A stretch of DNA of 64,000 bases from contig CAZCGU010000002.1 in NCBI GenBank assembly GCA_964498525.1, positions 186,001-250,000 of the forward strand, given 5' to 3'. The notes below the pieces were generated by a model. That model searched no databases. It saw only the letters and a list, made by a program, of their open reading frames with translations, and was not told where the DNA came from. The DNA is from DTU098 sp964498525. GTDB taxonomy: Bacteria > Bacillota > Desulfotomaculia > Desulfotomaculales > Pelotomaculaceae. Below are positions 1 through 7,800 of this stretch, one piece after another (position 1 is the stretch's first letter; the number at the start of each line of letters is the position of its first letter). Position numbers and translations under genes: made by a program.

Positions 1-451
1 AAACACAGGGATTTCTTTCCACTACACCGTGGGTACCATGATCGAAATTCCCCGGGCCGCCCTACTGGCGGATGAACTGGCTCAATCGGCTGATTTCTTT
101 TCCTTTGGCACCAATGACCTGACCCAGACTACCCTGGGTTTTTCCAGGGATGACGCCGAGGGTAAATTCATTCAGGCCTACCAGGATAAGAAGATTTTGT
201 CCGATAACCCCTTTATGGTTCTGGATCGCAAGGGTGTGGGTAAATTGATGAAATGGGCCGTGGAACAGGGACGCCGGACCACCCCGGGCCTTTTAATCGG
301 GATCTGCGGCGAGCACGGCGGGGAACCGGCATCCATTGAGTTCTGTCAGGAACTGGGTTTGGATTATGTCAGCTGTTCCACTTTCCGGGTGCCCGTGGCC
401 AGGCTGGCGGCAGCCCAGGCCGCCGTTACCGTAAAAGACCAATCGAGATAG
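1..451 (+). CDS. ppdK: Pyruvate, phosphate dikinase, C-terminal end (partial)
   Basis: The open frame enters from the left edge (codon phase begins at base 2) and shows the last 149 residues. It is the PEP/pyruvate-binding TIM-barrel end of pyruvate phosphate dikinase, which interconverts pyruvate + ATP + Pi and PEP + AMP + PPi. Visible family marks are the GTNDLTQ motif and the catalytic-cysteine motif CGEHGG near visible residue 102, which separate it from the related PEP synthase and PTS enzyme I. The ATP-grasp and phosphohistidine domains must lie upstream of the window. An internal ATG at 38 is not a start, because homology to the family continues upstream of it. In anaerobes the enzyme serves gluconeogenic PEP supply or PPi-linked glycolysis. 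Confidence 0.95.
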   Translation, partial: NTGISFHYTVGTMIEIPRAALLADELAQSADFFSFGTNDLTQTTLGFSRDDAEGKFIQAYQDKKILSDNPFMVLDRKGVGKLMKWAVEQGRRTTPGLLIGICGEHGGEPASIEFCQELGLDYVSCSTFRVPVARLAAAQAAVTVKDQSR

Positions 452-507
452 AGATTGAAAAAGACAATGACTTGTGATATTCTCTGTTAAGAGAAAAATT
501 CATATTA

Positions 508-636
508 AAGTTTTATAGGGTTCCGCAGTTTTTGTAAGAACTGGTCTGGTCCGAGATAAAACGCACAGTTTGTCTGTGTTCACGGAAGGATAAAAGCCTG
601 GGAGATATTACAAGTATCTTCTGGGCTTTTTGTTTT
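508..636 (+). promoter_or_regulatory. Guanidine-I (ykkC) riboswitch with terminator
   Basis: The leader carries the conserved ykkC class blocks in order: TAGGGTTCCGC (about 516-526), CTGGTCTGGTCCGAGA (about 541-556) and ACGGAAGGATAAAAGCC (about 582-598). The last block runs into an intrinsic terminator whose stem pairs AAAGCC with GGCTTT around 594-628, followed by a T-rich run. Overlap of the aptamer 3' strand with the terminator stem is the usual ON-switch layout: guanidinium binding is expected to prevent termination. The next gene is an SMR-family exporter of the Gdx type, the classic target. Motif recognition is by eye, but all diagnostic blocks are present and in order. Confidence 0.93.
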
Positions 637-662
637 TTCTTTATTTGAAAGGGGTGAAAAAA

Positions 663-983
663 ATGCAATGGTTACTATTAGTTATAGCGGGGCTTCTTGA
701 AACGTGCTGGGCTGTGGGTTTGAAGTATTCACAAGGATTTACAAAGTTTATACCGAGTGTGTTTACCATATTGGGGATGATAGCAAGCTTCTATTTTTTA
801 TCATTAGCCTTAAAAAATCTTCCATTAGGAACAGCTTACGCAATATGGACAGGAATAGGTACAGTTGGAACTGTGATTTTAGGAATCATACTATTCAAAG
901 AACCTATTGACCTATTAACGATACTCTTTATTGGATTTATTATTATTGGAATTAGTGGTTTAAAAATGGCTTCTTCTAATTGA
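663..983 (+). CDS. gdx: Guanidinium exporter, SMR family (Gdx/SugE type)
   Basis: A 106-residue protein with four predicted membrane helices, the usual size for small multidrug resistance transporters, which work as dual-topology dimers with the essential glutamate in helix 1. That residue is E13, in a GLLETCWAVGLK context typical of SugE/Gdx rather than EmrE. I chose the ATG at 663 because AAAGGGGTG sits just upstream; an in-frame start at 630 would lie inside the riboswitch terminator. The guanidine-I riboswitch directly upstream supports guanidinium/H+ antiport. The gene is clearly AT-richer than its neighbours, rich in AAA/TTA/ATA codons, which suggests horizontal acquisition as a riboswitch-exporter cassette. 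Confidence 0.93.
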   Translation: MQWLLLVIAGLLETCWAVGLKYSQGFTKFIPSVFTILGMIASFYFLSLALKNLPLGTAYAIWTGIGTVGTVILGIILFKEPIDLLTILFIGFIIIGISGLKMASSN

Positions 984-1353
984 TATTGCTGCATTTTTAC
1001 GAAGTGTTCCACAATGTAAAAAAATGAGATTGGTCTATTTGATTGCGGCCGTCAAGGCCGGAATTTGATGAAGTTCCGGTTCTTACAGCATAAACCGGGG
1101 AGAGTGGGTCCAAGAAGATATTATTCGCCGGTAAAGATGCAGAAAATGCATCTTCACCGGCAGATTTTATTAGAGCGTGTATAGAATACCAGTTAACGGC
1201 AACCCGGGTGAAGTGTAGTGAATAAAAGGATTTGAACCGGTAAAACTTACGGGGGGCAGAGAATGCGTAAGATCATAGACAAATTGATTAAGTGGTAGTA
1301 TGATAAGCATGCAATAATGTTATATTAATGCTACCTTGAAAGAGGTAAATTGT
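984..1353 (+). other. Non-coding gap with two hairpins
   Basis: No supported gene between gdx and the antitoxin relic. A short dyad, CCGGAA at 1058-1063 with TTCCGG at 1074-1079, precedes a strong 15-bp hairpin with arms 1127-1141 and 1147-1161 (one A/C mismatch, loop GAAAA). The hairpin is followed by a T-rich stretch and could be a terminator. The rest is AT-rich without recognisable homology. Confidence 0.5.
1127..1170 (+). terminator. Strong hairpin, probable terminator
   Basis: Arms at 1127-1141 and 1147-1161 pair over 15 positions with one mismatch around a GAAAA loop, followed by GATTTTATT. The U tract is imperfect, so it may be a terminator for gdx read-through or a processed RNA end. 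Confidence 0.5.
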
Positions 1354-1543
1354 GTGATAAATATTAAGCCATCTGCAGCAATCCGAAAAATACTATAACG
1401 AGATTTCTGAATTGTGCAAGCAGACAGGGGAACCTGTTTATCTTACAAAAAACGGAGAAGGGGATCTCGTGGTCATGGATATAGAAACCTTTGCCAGAAG
1501 GGAAAGAAGAGCAGAATATCGAAAAGAGGTTGATGGCTGTTGA
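1354..1543 (+). pseudogene. Phd/YefM-type antitoxin relic, frameshifted
   Basis: Reading from GTG 1354 gives an antitoxin-like start (INIKPSAAIRK) that hits a stop after 14 codons. Removing one A from the AAAAA run at about 1386-1390 restores a frame continuing YYNEISELCKQTGEPVYLTK, then NGEGDLVVMDIETFARRE, to a TGA at 1541. That is the Phd/YefM pattern: an N-terminal arm that sets the antitoxin up for DNA binding, then the hallmark [VI]-x-[LI]-T-[KR]-N-G-x-G-x-x-V-V-M-D turn. No RelE/Doc-type toxin is next to it; thpR follows and overlaps the stop. Either a decayed or orphan antitoxin, or a sequencing error in a homopolymer. Confidence 0.75.
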
Positions 1544-2127
1544 GACAAATGAGACTTTTCATTGCTGTAAACCTGCCGGGGGAATTAAAGAAATCGCTGG
1601 ACAACCTCAGCCTGGCACTAAGGAGGTTTCCTTCAGACGCGAAATGGGTGGGGGGGGCAAACCTTCACTTGACCCTTCAGTTCCTGGGAAATGTCCCCGA
1701 AGACCAGGTTCCAGCCATTGTTCAGGGGCTGAATCTTGCGGCGGGGGAAGTTGCGCCCTTTAAACTTGTAATCGGCGGTGTGGGGGTGTTCCCTTCAGTG
1801 GAGCGGCCGCGGGTATTGTGGGTTGGTGTGTCCGGTGACACCACAATCCTGGCGGGCTTGCACCGGAGGGTAGAGACGGAGATGGGACTTTTGGGGTTTG
1901 AGCCGGAAAGGCGCAAGTTTTCCCCTCATTTGACCCTGGCCAGAATTAGATCGCCTCTGGGGTTTGAAAAGCTGCTGCAAAAGGCGGAGGAGTATGCGGG
2001 AAGATCGAAGAAGTTTGGGGAAGCCCGGATCGTTTCAATTGAATTGATGCTCAGCGAACTTGGACCCAAAGGGGCCAAGTATTACGTTTTAGCCAGTGTG
2101 CCCCTGTCGGGCTTGCCCGCGGTCTAA
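1540..2127 (+). CDS. thpR: RNA 2',3'-cyclic phosphodiesterase (LigT/ThpR)
   Basis: A 2H-phosphoesterase of 195 residues, normal for the family. Both catalytic HxTx motifs are present: HLTL at residues 43-46 and HLTL at 130-133. The N-terminus reads MRLFIAVNLP as in most ThpR proteins. The family hydrolyses 2',3'-cyclic phosphate RNA ends to 2'-phosphates and can ligate tRNA halves in vitro. TTG 1540 is better placed behind the AAAAGAGG at 1521-1528 than ATG 1549; either is possible. TTG 1540 overlaps the stop of the antitoxin relic (TTGA), so it was probably translationally coupled to it. A hairpin terminator follows at 2176-2208. Confidence 0.93.
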   Translation: MRQMRLFIAVNLPGELKKSLDNLSLALRRFPSDAKWVGGANLHLTLQFLGNVPEDQVPAIVQGLNLAAGEVAPFKLVIGGVGVFPSVERPRVLWVGVSGDTTILAGLHRRVETEMGLLGFEPERRKFSPHLTLARIRSPLGFEKLLQKAEEYAGRSKKFGEARIVSIELMLSELGPKGAKYYVLASVPLSGLPAV

Positions 2128-2175
2128 AAATAGATTGCCGGGAATAATATTTTGGCAGGAGGGTGTTACAAAAAT

Positions 2176-2210
2176 AACCCCGGTAGCGTTTTCCCGCTGC
2201 CGGGGTTTCC
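2176..2210 (+). terminator. Intrinsic terminator after thpR
   Basis: AACCCCGGTAGCG pairs with CGCTGCCGGGGTT (one G/T wobble) around a short T/C loop, followed by a short T stretch. Confidence 0.65.
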
Positions 2211-2298
2211 AGGCCTTTAATGAGTTTTTGAGTCAGGCAGGATTATCCGGTAACTTGTAGAATGTTTTAAGATTCATTTCAGGTTAGGTGGTTAAAAT

Positions 2299-3300
2299 AT
2301 GCATATCCGCCTGCGTGCCGAGGAACTGGAAAGGCTCATTCTGGCTCCTGGCGCCTGCCTCAGCAGCAGAAGCAAGGGCAGGGTTCGCCCGGAACAGGAA
2401 TGTATTGTCCGGACTTCATTTCAGCGTGACCGTGACAGAATTATTCACTCCAAAAGCTTCCGCCGGCTCAAACATAAGACGCAGGTTTTTATCATACCTG
2501 AAGGGGATCATTACCGCACCAGACTTACCCATACTCTGGAAGTAGCCCAAATTGCCCGCACCGTTGCCCGGGCCTTGAGACTCAACGAGGATCTGGCGGA
2601 GGCCGTGGCACTGGGGCATGACCTGGGCCATACCCCTTTCGGACACGCCGGTGAGGAGGCGTTAAACGGGGTCTTCCAACCATGTTTTCAACATAACGAG
2701 CAAAGCCTCAGGGTTGTAGACGTGTTGGAAGGGGGCAGGGGCCTTAACCTTACACTGGAGGTCAGGGATGGCATTTTAAATCACACAGGCCCAAATAAAC
2801 CGGCAACCCTGGAAGGGCAGATTGTCAGGATCGCCGACAGGATAGCCTACATCAATCACGATCTAGATGACGCAATCCGGGGGGGCGTGCTGGACCCCGG
2901 TCAAATCCCGGCAAAATGTCTGGCTATCCTGGGTAGGGAGCACCGGGAGAGAATCAATATAATGGTTCTCGACCTGATCCAGACCAATTGGAACAATTCC
3001 GGGGATATCGGAATGAGCCCGGGGATACAGGAATCCACGGACCTGTTGCGGGATTTTTTATTCGAACATGTTTATCTGGATGCTAAAGCAAAAAATGAGA
3101 AGGATAAGGCCGTCCAGATCATACAGAGCCTGTTCCGTTACTTTACCGAACATATTGAACTGCTGCCCGGGGAATACCTCCGGCGTGCCAGAACCGGAAC
3201 AGCGGAAAGGGCGGTTTGTGACTATATAGCCGGGATGACGGACAGGTTTGCCATTCGCGTTTACCAGAAGTACTTTTTGCCGCTGCCCTGGCTGGAATAA
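2299..3300 (+). CDS. dgt: dGTP triphosphohydrolase-like HD protein
   Basis: 333 residues with the HD phosphohydrolase signature of the Dgt/SAMHD1-like group: RLTHTLEV with H78, GHDLGHTPFGHAGE with H107-D108, and a later RIADRIAYINHDLDD block supplying the distal Asp. The family cleaves dNTPs to deoxynucleoside plus tripolyphosphate. This length corresponds to the shorter Firmicutes type annotated as deoxyguanosinetriphosphate triphosphohydrolase-like. It lies directly upstream of dnaG and sigA, an arrangement common in clostridia that links dNTP pool control to replication. Substrate preference cannot be read from the sequence. Confidence 0.92.
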   Translation: MHIRLRAEELERLILAPGACLSSRSKGRVRPEQECIVRTSFQRDRDRIIHSKSFRRLKHKTQVFIIPEGDHYRTRLTHTLEVAQIARTVARALRLNEDLAEAVALGHDLGHTPFGHAGEEALNGVFQPCFQHNEQSLRVVDVLEGGRGLNLTLEVRDGILNHTGPNKPATLEGQIVRIADRIAYINHDLDDAIRGGVLDPGQIPAKCLAILGREHRERINIMVLDLIQTNWNNSGDIGMSPGIQESTDLLRDFLFEHVYLDAKAKNEKDKAVQIIQSLFRYFTEHIELLPGEYLRRARTGTAERAVCDYIAGMTDRFAIRVYQKYFLPLPWLE

Positions 3301-3514
3301 GATTAACGGCGATTAACGCTTGCATTTTATGGTAACAATATATTTAAAAATAATGTCGATAAACGGGGAGGAAAAGCATAACCCACAGAGAATAGTCTTT
3401 TTTACAACAGTATTTAGATTTATTTTATTGATTATTTTCATTACCCCCTGTGCAGGACTCTATCATTATCTGTTGAATCATTTGAGTATACAGGTTAATT
3501 GGCAGGTGGTCAGG

Positions 3515-5407
3515 GTGGGCTTTATTCCAGACGAAATAATCGAATCTGTCCGCCTGAGATCCGATATTGTCGAGGTGGTATCCCGCTACGTTCAACTGAA
3601 AAAAACAGGCAAAAACTATACTGGCTTATGCCCTTTTCACCAGGAACGCACACCTTCTTTTACCGTTGCTCAGGAAAAACAGATTTTCCACTGCTTCGGT
3701 TGCGGCGCAGGAGGTGATGTTTTTCGGTTCTTAATGCTGAAAAACAACATGAACTTTTACGAGGCGGTGAAATTTCTAGCAGAACAGGCCGGTGTAGTTA
3801 TACCTTCGGACGCAAGCCCCCGCCAGAAAGAAGCAGAGCGTGAACGGGAGAGCCTGCGGCGAATTAACAGCCTGGCTATGGATTATTTTCACCACACCCT
3901 GCAGCACCACGAAGCCGCTGCCGATGCAAGGCAGTATCTGGCTGGCCGGGGAATTTCCCTGGAGGTGCTTGAGCTTTTTCAGGTAGGTTTTGCCTTCCCG
4001 AGCTGGGATAATCTGTTGGGATTTATGGGTAAGCAGGGGATCCCGCCGGAAGAAGTGGTTAAGGCGGGATTGAGCCTTAAAAAGCCCGGCGGTGGCTATT
4101 ATGACCGGTTTCGTAACCGGATCATTTTTCCCATTTGGGACGCTGCGGGACGGGTGGCCGGTTTTGGCGGACGGGTTCTGGATAACTCCCTGCCGAAGTA
4201 CATGAATACACCCGAAACACCGTTTTTCAGCAAAGGGCGTAACCTTTACGGGTTGCATCTGGCCAGGACAGCTGTCCGGAACAAGGGCCATATGATTGTT
4301 ATGGAAGGTTATCTGGATGTAATTACCGCACATTTGCACGGAATTACCAACGCTGTGGCGTCCCTGGGAACAGCCCTAACTGCGGACCAGGGCAGGCTGT
4401 TGCTGAACTACAGCAATAACGTGCTTATTGCCTATGATGCGGACGCGGCAGGCGTTGCCGCTACCATGCGCAGTCTCGACCTGTTGCAGGAGTTGGGCTG
4501 TCAGGTTAGTGTCTTGAGTATCCCCGACGGGAAGGACCCCGACGATTATCTCCAAAAGTACGGTCATGAAGGCTGGGAAAGATTAACGAACAAGGCCGCA
4601 TCCCTGATCGAATATAAATTAAGGCAGGCCATATCAACCCGGAGTATAATAAACGTCTCAGACAAGCTTGCTGTTCTGAGTCAGGTTTTTCCCAACATTT
4701 TTGGTTTAAAAAGTGAGGTTGAAAAGGAAGAAGGATTAAAAGCAATTGCCCGGGAACTAAATTTGAGCTGGGAAACAGTTGCAGGTGAATACAGGCGTTT
4801 CAAGAATAATAAGGGTAAAAAATGGACAAATCCGGATAATATTGTTAAAACCAAGTATACTATATCAGATAAAGAGGAAAAAATGGACGCCAGAGGCAAA
4901 GCTGAAACAGTTATTTTGCAACTGGTGCTGGAAAATCCCGAAATGGGAAAGATTATCCTGGAAAGAATGGGACAGGCGCCCTTTAATAATAGTACTTATC
5001 AAAAAATATTTGAACGTTGTCTGGAAGTAAACGATCCGTCACATTACCAGCCTGCGGAAATGGTGAAAGACATGGAGGACGAGGAAAAAGATTTATTGTG
5101 TTATTTGTTGGCCCAGGGAATTCCCGGAGATGATCCGGTTCAAATAATGAACATGTATCTTAAGTCTATCAACCGTTTTTTGCGGCAGGAACGCAGGGAA
5201 AACCTTTTGAAGGAAATCAGCACACTTGAACATAGGGAAAATGATCGGTCTTTGCATGGATTATTGCGTGAACTTATGATTCTTAAAAGGATTGAAGAAG
5301 CCGAAAGGGCGGGCGATCAGGGTAAAGTTGACCTGTTGTTGCAGGAATACGGGCAATTCGGGTCAAATAACCGGAAATACCCTAGAGAAGGGATTGATAG
5401 CAAGTGA
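3515..5407 (+). CDS. dnaG: DNA primase
   Basis: Synthesises RNA primers at the replication fork. The zinc-binding domain shows C39-H42 (CPFH) and C60-C63 (FHCFGCG). The TOPRIM core shows EGYLDV and the DADAAG acidic motif, and a C-terminal helicase-binding region follows. The open frame extends back to 3320, but the first 65 codons are hydrophobic and unlike primase. GTG 3515 gives the family N-terminus (MGFIPDEIIE) with AGGTGG five bases upstream; GTG 3506 is an alternative. Length from 3515 is 630 residues, typical. The stop overlaps the sigA start by 4 bases (GTGA), so the two are translationally coupled as in the dnaG-sigA operon of other Bacillota. Confidence 0.96.
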   Translation: MGFIPDEIIESVRLRSDIVEVVSRYVQLKKTGKNYTGLCPFHQERTPSFTVAQEKQIFHCFGCGAGGDVFRFLMLKNNMNFYEAVKFLAEQAGVVIPSDASPRQKEAERERESLRRINSLAMDYFHHTLQHHEAAADARQYLAGRGISLEVLELFQVGFAFPSWDNLLGFMGKQGIPPEEVVKAGLSLKKPGGGYYDRFRNRIIFPIWDAAGRVAGFGGRVLDNSLPKYMNTPETPFFSKGRNLYGLHLARTAVRNKGHMIVMEGYLDVITAHLHGITNAVASLGTALTADQGRLLLNYSNNVLIAYDADAAGVAATMRSLDLLQELGCQVSVLSIPDGKDPDDYLQKYGHEGWERLTNKAASLIEYKLRQAISTRSIINVSDKLAVLSQVFPNIFGLKSEVEKEEGLKAIARELNLSWETVAGEYRRFKNNKGKKWTNPDNIVKTKYTISDKEEKMDARGKAETVILQLVLENPEMGKIILERMGQAPFNNSTYQKIFERCLEVNDPSHYQPAEMVKDMEDEEKDLLCYLLAQGIPGDDPVQIMNMYLKSINRFLRQERRENLLKEISTLEHRENDRSLHGLLRELMILKRIEEAERAGDQGKVDLLLQEYGQFGSNNRKYPREGIDSK

Positions 5408-6498
5408 GGGACGAACTAAAAACCGATGGTGTTATGGAACTGATCGAAAAAGGTAAAAAACGTGGTGTCCTGACCTACAACGAGATCATGGACAGTCTCC
5501 AGGGAACTGACCTGACACCCGAGCAAATTGATGATATCTACGAAAAACTGGCAGGCCTGGGTATAGAGGTCGTGCAGGAAGCGCCGGAAATGGAGACCGT
5601 TGACGGCGGCGCACCTGCTGAATCCCCGCCCGAAGAAGTGGAAGTCGACCTGACCGTCCCCGAAGGTGTTGGCATAGATGATCCTGTCCGCATGTACCTA
5701 AAAGAAATCGGACGGGTACCGCTCCTTACGCCGGAAGAAGAAGTTGCTCTGGCCAAGCGTATGGAGGATGGTGACGAGGAAGCTAAAAGAAGACTGGCGG
5801 AAGCAAACTTGAGGCTGGTCGTGAGTATTGCCAAGCGTTATGTGGGAAGGGGCATGCTTTTCCTGGACTTGATCCAGGAAGGTAACCTGGGGTTGATTAA
5901 GGCAGTGGAAAAGTTCGACTACCGGAAAGGCTATAAATTCAGCACTTACGCTACCTGGTGGATTCGCCAGGCCATCACCAGGGCCATTGCGGACCAGGCC
6001 AGAACCATCCGGATCCCGGTGCACATGGTGGAAACCATTAACAAACTAATTCGGGTATCCCGGCAGCTTTTACAGGAACTGGGACGCGAACCAAATCCAG
6101 AGGAAATCGCCAGGGAAATGAACATATCCGAGGACAAGGTCAGGGAAATCATGAAAATTGCCCAGGAGCCGGTTTCCCTGGAAACACCCATTGGTGAGGA
6201 AGAGGATTCCCATCTGGGAGATTTTATCGAGGACCATGAAGCCATGGCTCCGGCTGAAGAAGCGTCATTTACTCTTTTAAGGGAACAGCTGGATGAAGTA
6301 TTAAAAACTTTGACCGAGCGGGAACAAAGGGTTTTGCGCTTGCGCTTCGGGCTTGACGACGGGCGTGCCCGCACCCTGGAAGAGGTTGGTCAGAAATTCG
6401 GTGTCACAAGGGAGCGCATCCGGCAGATTGAGGCTAAAACGTTGCGCAAGCTCCGTCACCCCAGCCGCAGTAAAAAGCTAAAAGATTATTTGGATTAA
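5404..6498 (+). CDS. sigA: Primary RNA polymerase sigma factor SigA/RpoD
   Basis: 364 residues, the size of Gram-positive SigA, which lacks the long non-conserved region of E. coli RpoD. Region 1.1-like N-terminus, then region 1.2 (DPVRMYLKEIGR), region 2 with the -10-binding and melting helix (YKFSTYATWWIRQAI), region 3, and region 4.2 helix-turn-helix (VTRERIRQIEAKTLRKLRHP). It directs housekeeping transcription; consensus TTGACA/TATAAT promoters in this window (tRNA cluster, rib leader, fapR) fit it. GTG start overlaps the dnaG stop. Confidence 0.98.
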   Translation: MRDELKTDGVMELIEKGKKRGVLTYNEIMDSLQGTDLTPEQIDDIYEKLAGLGIEVVQEAPEMETVDGGAPAESPPEEVEVDLTVPEGVGIDDPVRMYLKEIGRVPLLTPEEEVALAKRMEDGDEEAKRRLAEANLRLVVSIAKRYVGRGMLFLDLIQEGNLGLIKAVEKFDYRKGYKFSTYATWWIRQAITRAIADQARTIRIPVHMVETINKLIRVSRQLLQELGREPNPEEIAREMNISEDKVREIMKIAQEPVSLETPIGEEEDSHLGDFIEDHEAMAPAEEASFTLLREQLDEVLKTLTEREQRVLRLRFGLDDGRARTLEEVGQKFGVTRERIRQIEAKTLRKLRHPSRSKKLKDYLD

Positions 6499-6517
6499 AA
6501 TCACGCGTTAAGGTGTC

Positions 6518-6546
6518 TTGACTACAGCTAGAAACTATCGTATAAT
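6518..6546 (+). promoter_or_regulatory. SigA promoter of the tRNA cluster
   Basis: TTGACT at 6518-6523, a 17-base spacer and a perfect TATAAT at 6541-6546. Transcription would start about 10 bases before the tRNA-Asn gene. Confidence 0.88.
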
Positions 6547-6561
6547 AGCATTTGCCGATGT

Positions 6562-6636
6562 TCCTCGATAGCTCAACGGTAGAGCAACCGGCTGTTAACC
6601 GGTAGGTTGTAGGTTCGAATCCTACTCGGGGAGCCA
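6562..6636 (+). tRNA. tRNA-Asn (GTT)
   Basis: 75 nt with encoded CCA. The acceptor stem pairs TCCTCGA with TCGGGGA; the anticodon loop CTGTTAA carries GTT; the T arm has the GGTTCGAATCC pattern. Confidence 0.97.
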
Positions 6637-6643
6637 TTCTTTC

Positions 6644-6718
6644 GGGCCCATAGCTCAACGGTAGAGCATCCGGCTCATAACCGGCTGGTTCCAGGTTCGA
6701 ATCCTGGTGGGCCCACCA
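6644..6718 (+). tRNA. tRNA-Met (CAT)
   Basis: 75 nt with encoded CCA. The acceptor stem pairs GGGCCCA with TGGGCCC; the anticodon loop CTCATAA carries CAT. The fully paired first base pair and the lack of three consecutive G:C pairs in the anticodon stem argue for elongator Met rather than initiator; a tRNA-Ile2 (lysidine) role cannot be excluded by eye. Confidence 0.93.
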
Positions 6719-6719
6719 G

Positions 6720-6800
6720 TTGAGAGGCGAGAGGTGAGAAGTAAGAATTGGGAATCTCATCTTATTGTGACCTCTCACGTCTCACATCTCATTTCTCAAA
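6720..6800 (+). repeat. Imperfect GTGAGA-type inverted repeat between tRNA genes
   Basis: A purine-rich arm (TTGAGAGGCGAGAGGTGAGA) is followed after a short centre by its pyrimidine-rich complement ending ACATCTCATTTCTCAA. The arms match at roughly 20 of 28 positions and each is built from degenerate GTGAGA units. It separates tRNA-Met from tRNA-Glu. It resembles dispersed small palindromic elements rather than any gene. Confidence 0.6.
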
Positions 6801-6801
6801 A

Positions 6802-6877
6802 GGCCCCTTGGTCAAGCGGTTTAAGACACCGCCCTTTCACGGCGGTAACACGGGTTCGAATCCCGTAGGGGTCACCA
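6802..6877 (+). tRNA. tRNA-Glu (TTC)
   Basis: 76 nt with encoded CCA. The acceptor stem pairs GGCCCCT with AGGGGTC (one G/T); the anticodon stem CCGCC/GGCGG encloses loop CTTTCAC with anticodon TTC. Confidence 0.97.
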
Positions 6878-6882
6878 TATCC

Positions 6883-6958
<76 letters not shown>

Positions 6959-6965
6959 TTACATC

Positions 6966-7013
6966 AAAAAGAAGCGTAGCGCCGGAGTCTAACTTCGGCG
7001 CTATTGCTTTTAT
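6966..7013 (+). terminator. Terminator of the tRNA cluster
   Basis: TAGCGCCG pairs with CGGCGCTA, extended by AAAAG with CTTTT outside, forming a long stem with loop GAGTCTAACT and a T-rich end. It sits 7 bases after tRNA-Val. The remaining bases to the next gene (7014-7302) hold only the 7232-7259 promoter. Confidence 0.8.
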
Positions 7014-7231
7014 TATGCGGCTTTGCGCTCGTCCTGGGCAACTGCAAGTTTAATCAAGCTGTAATTCTTTTTTCGTAAAATTCCTTTGAATGGTACCTGA
7101 TGCAAGAGTTCAGATTATTATTTTTCAGCCCGGAGAAGGCGTAGTTCCCGTTCATGCTTATCCAGTTTCCTATTCTGGTCTATTACCCGATAAACTACCT
7201 GCCCGGGGGAGGTTAAAACGCTTTTTCGGAC

Positions 7232-7259
7232 TTGATCCGGGTTATTAATTTGTTATAAT
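7232..7259 (+). promoter_or_regulatory. SigA-type promoter of the NifU-like pair
   Basis: TTGATC at 7232-7237, a 16-base spacer and TATAAT at 7254-7259, 43 bases before the first NifU-like start codon. Confidence 0.7.
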
Positions 7260-7302
7260 AAAGTTTAGGCCAAACGACATAAACAGCGAGGGTGGTAGTT
7301 AT

Positions 7303-7716
7303 ATGAACGAACAAGTCGAAAAAAAACATGTACTAAACAACATCGCAGTTGAACACGCCGAAAATCCCCGAAATCTTGGGAATACACCCAACGCGGATGG
7401 TTTTAGCCAGGAAGTGGGGGAAGAGGGAGATTCCATGGCAATCTGGGTAAGTATCGAGGGCGACAGGATTGCCAGGGCAACATTCTGGACGGATGGGTGT
7501 GGGGCGTATATAGCTTGCGGCAGCATGCTTACCGAATTGGCTAAAAATCAGATGGTCAAGGAAGCCTTTGGGATTGAAGCACAGGATTTGACAAAGGCGC
7601 TTGAAGGATTGCCGCAGGGTCACTTGCACGTTGCCGATCTGGCGGTCCGCACCCTCAGGGAAGCATTAAAGGACTATCAATTGACCCGTAATTACCTGAA
7701 TAAGGCTGACCAATAA
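7303..7716 (+). CDS. NifU/IscU-like scaffold paralogue lacking two ligand cysteines
   Basis: 137 residues with the NifU N-terminal fold pattern: HAENPRNLGN, an EGDSMAIW strand, ARATFWTDGCG and the ACGSM helix start. In true Fe-S scaffolds the cluster is held by three cysteines, CGD, GCG and a late HC. Here the first is Glu (E41 in EEGDS) and the last is Val (V110 in LHVADLA). Only C66 is kept, plus C72, which is shared with the neighbour. It is therefore unlikely to build clusters in the standard way and may be a decoy, chaperone or regulator. It starts at ATG behind GAGGGTGG and is followed 84 bases later by an intact paralogue. Confidence 0.85.
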   Translation: MNEQVEKKHVLNNIAVEHAENPRNLGNTPNADGFSQEVGEEGDSMAIWVSIEGDRIARATFWTDGCGAYIACGSMLTELAKNQMVKEAFGIEAQDLTKALEGLPQGHLHVADLAVRTLREALKDYQLTRNYLNKADQ

Positions 7717-7800
7717 CACTTGACGGCGTGCATGGCGGTTCTCTGCAAATATTGCCCTTTGACCAAATTACTCTCAACTAATTGAAGGTGGTTAATACTC

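Noticed and set aside
6434..6778. 114-codon minus-strand frame across the tRNA genes (text such as WAHQDSNLEPAGYEPDALPLSYGP)
   Set aside because: This is the well-known false protein produced by reading tRNA genes antisense; it coincides with the tRNA-Asn and tRNA-Met genes.
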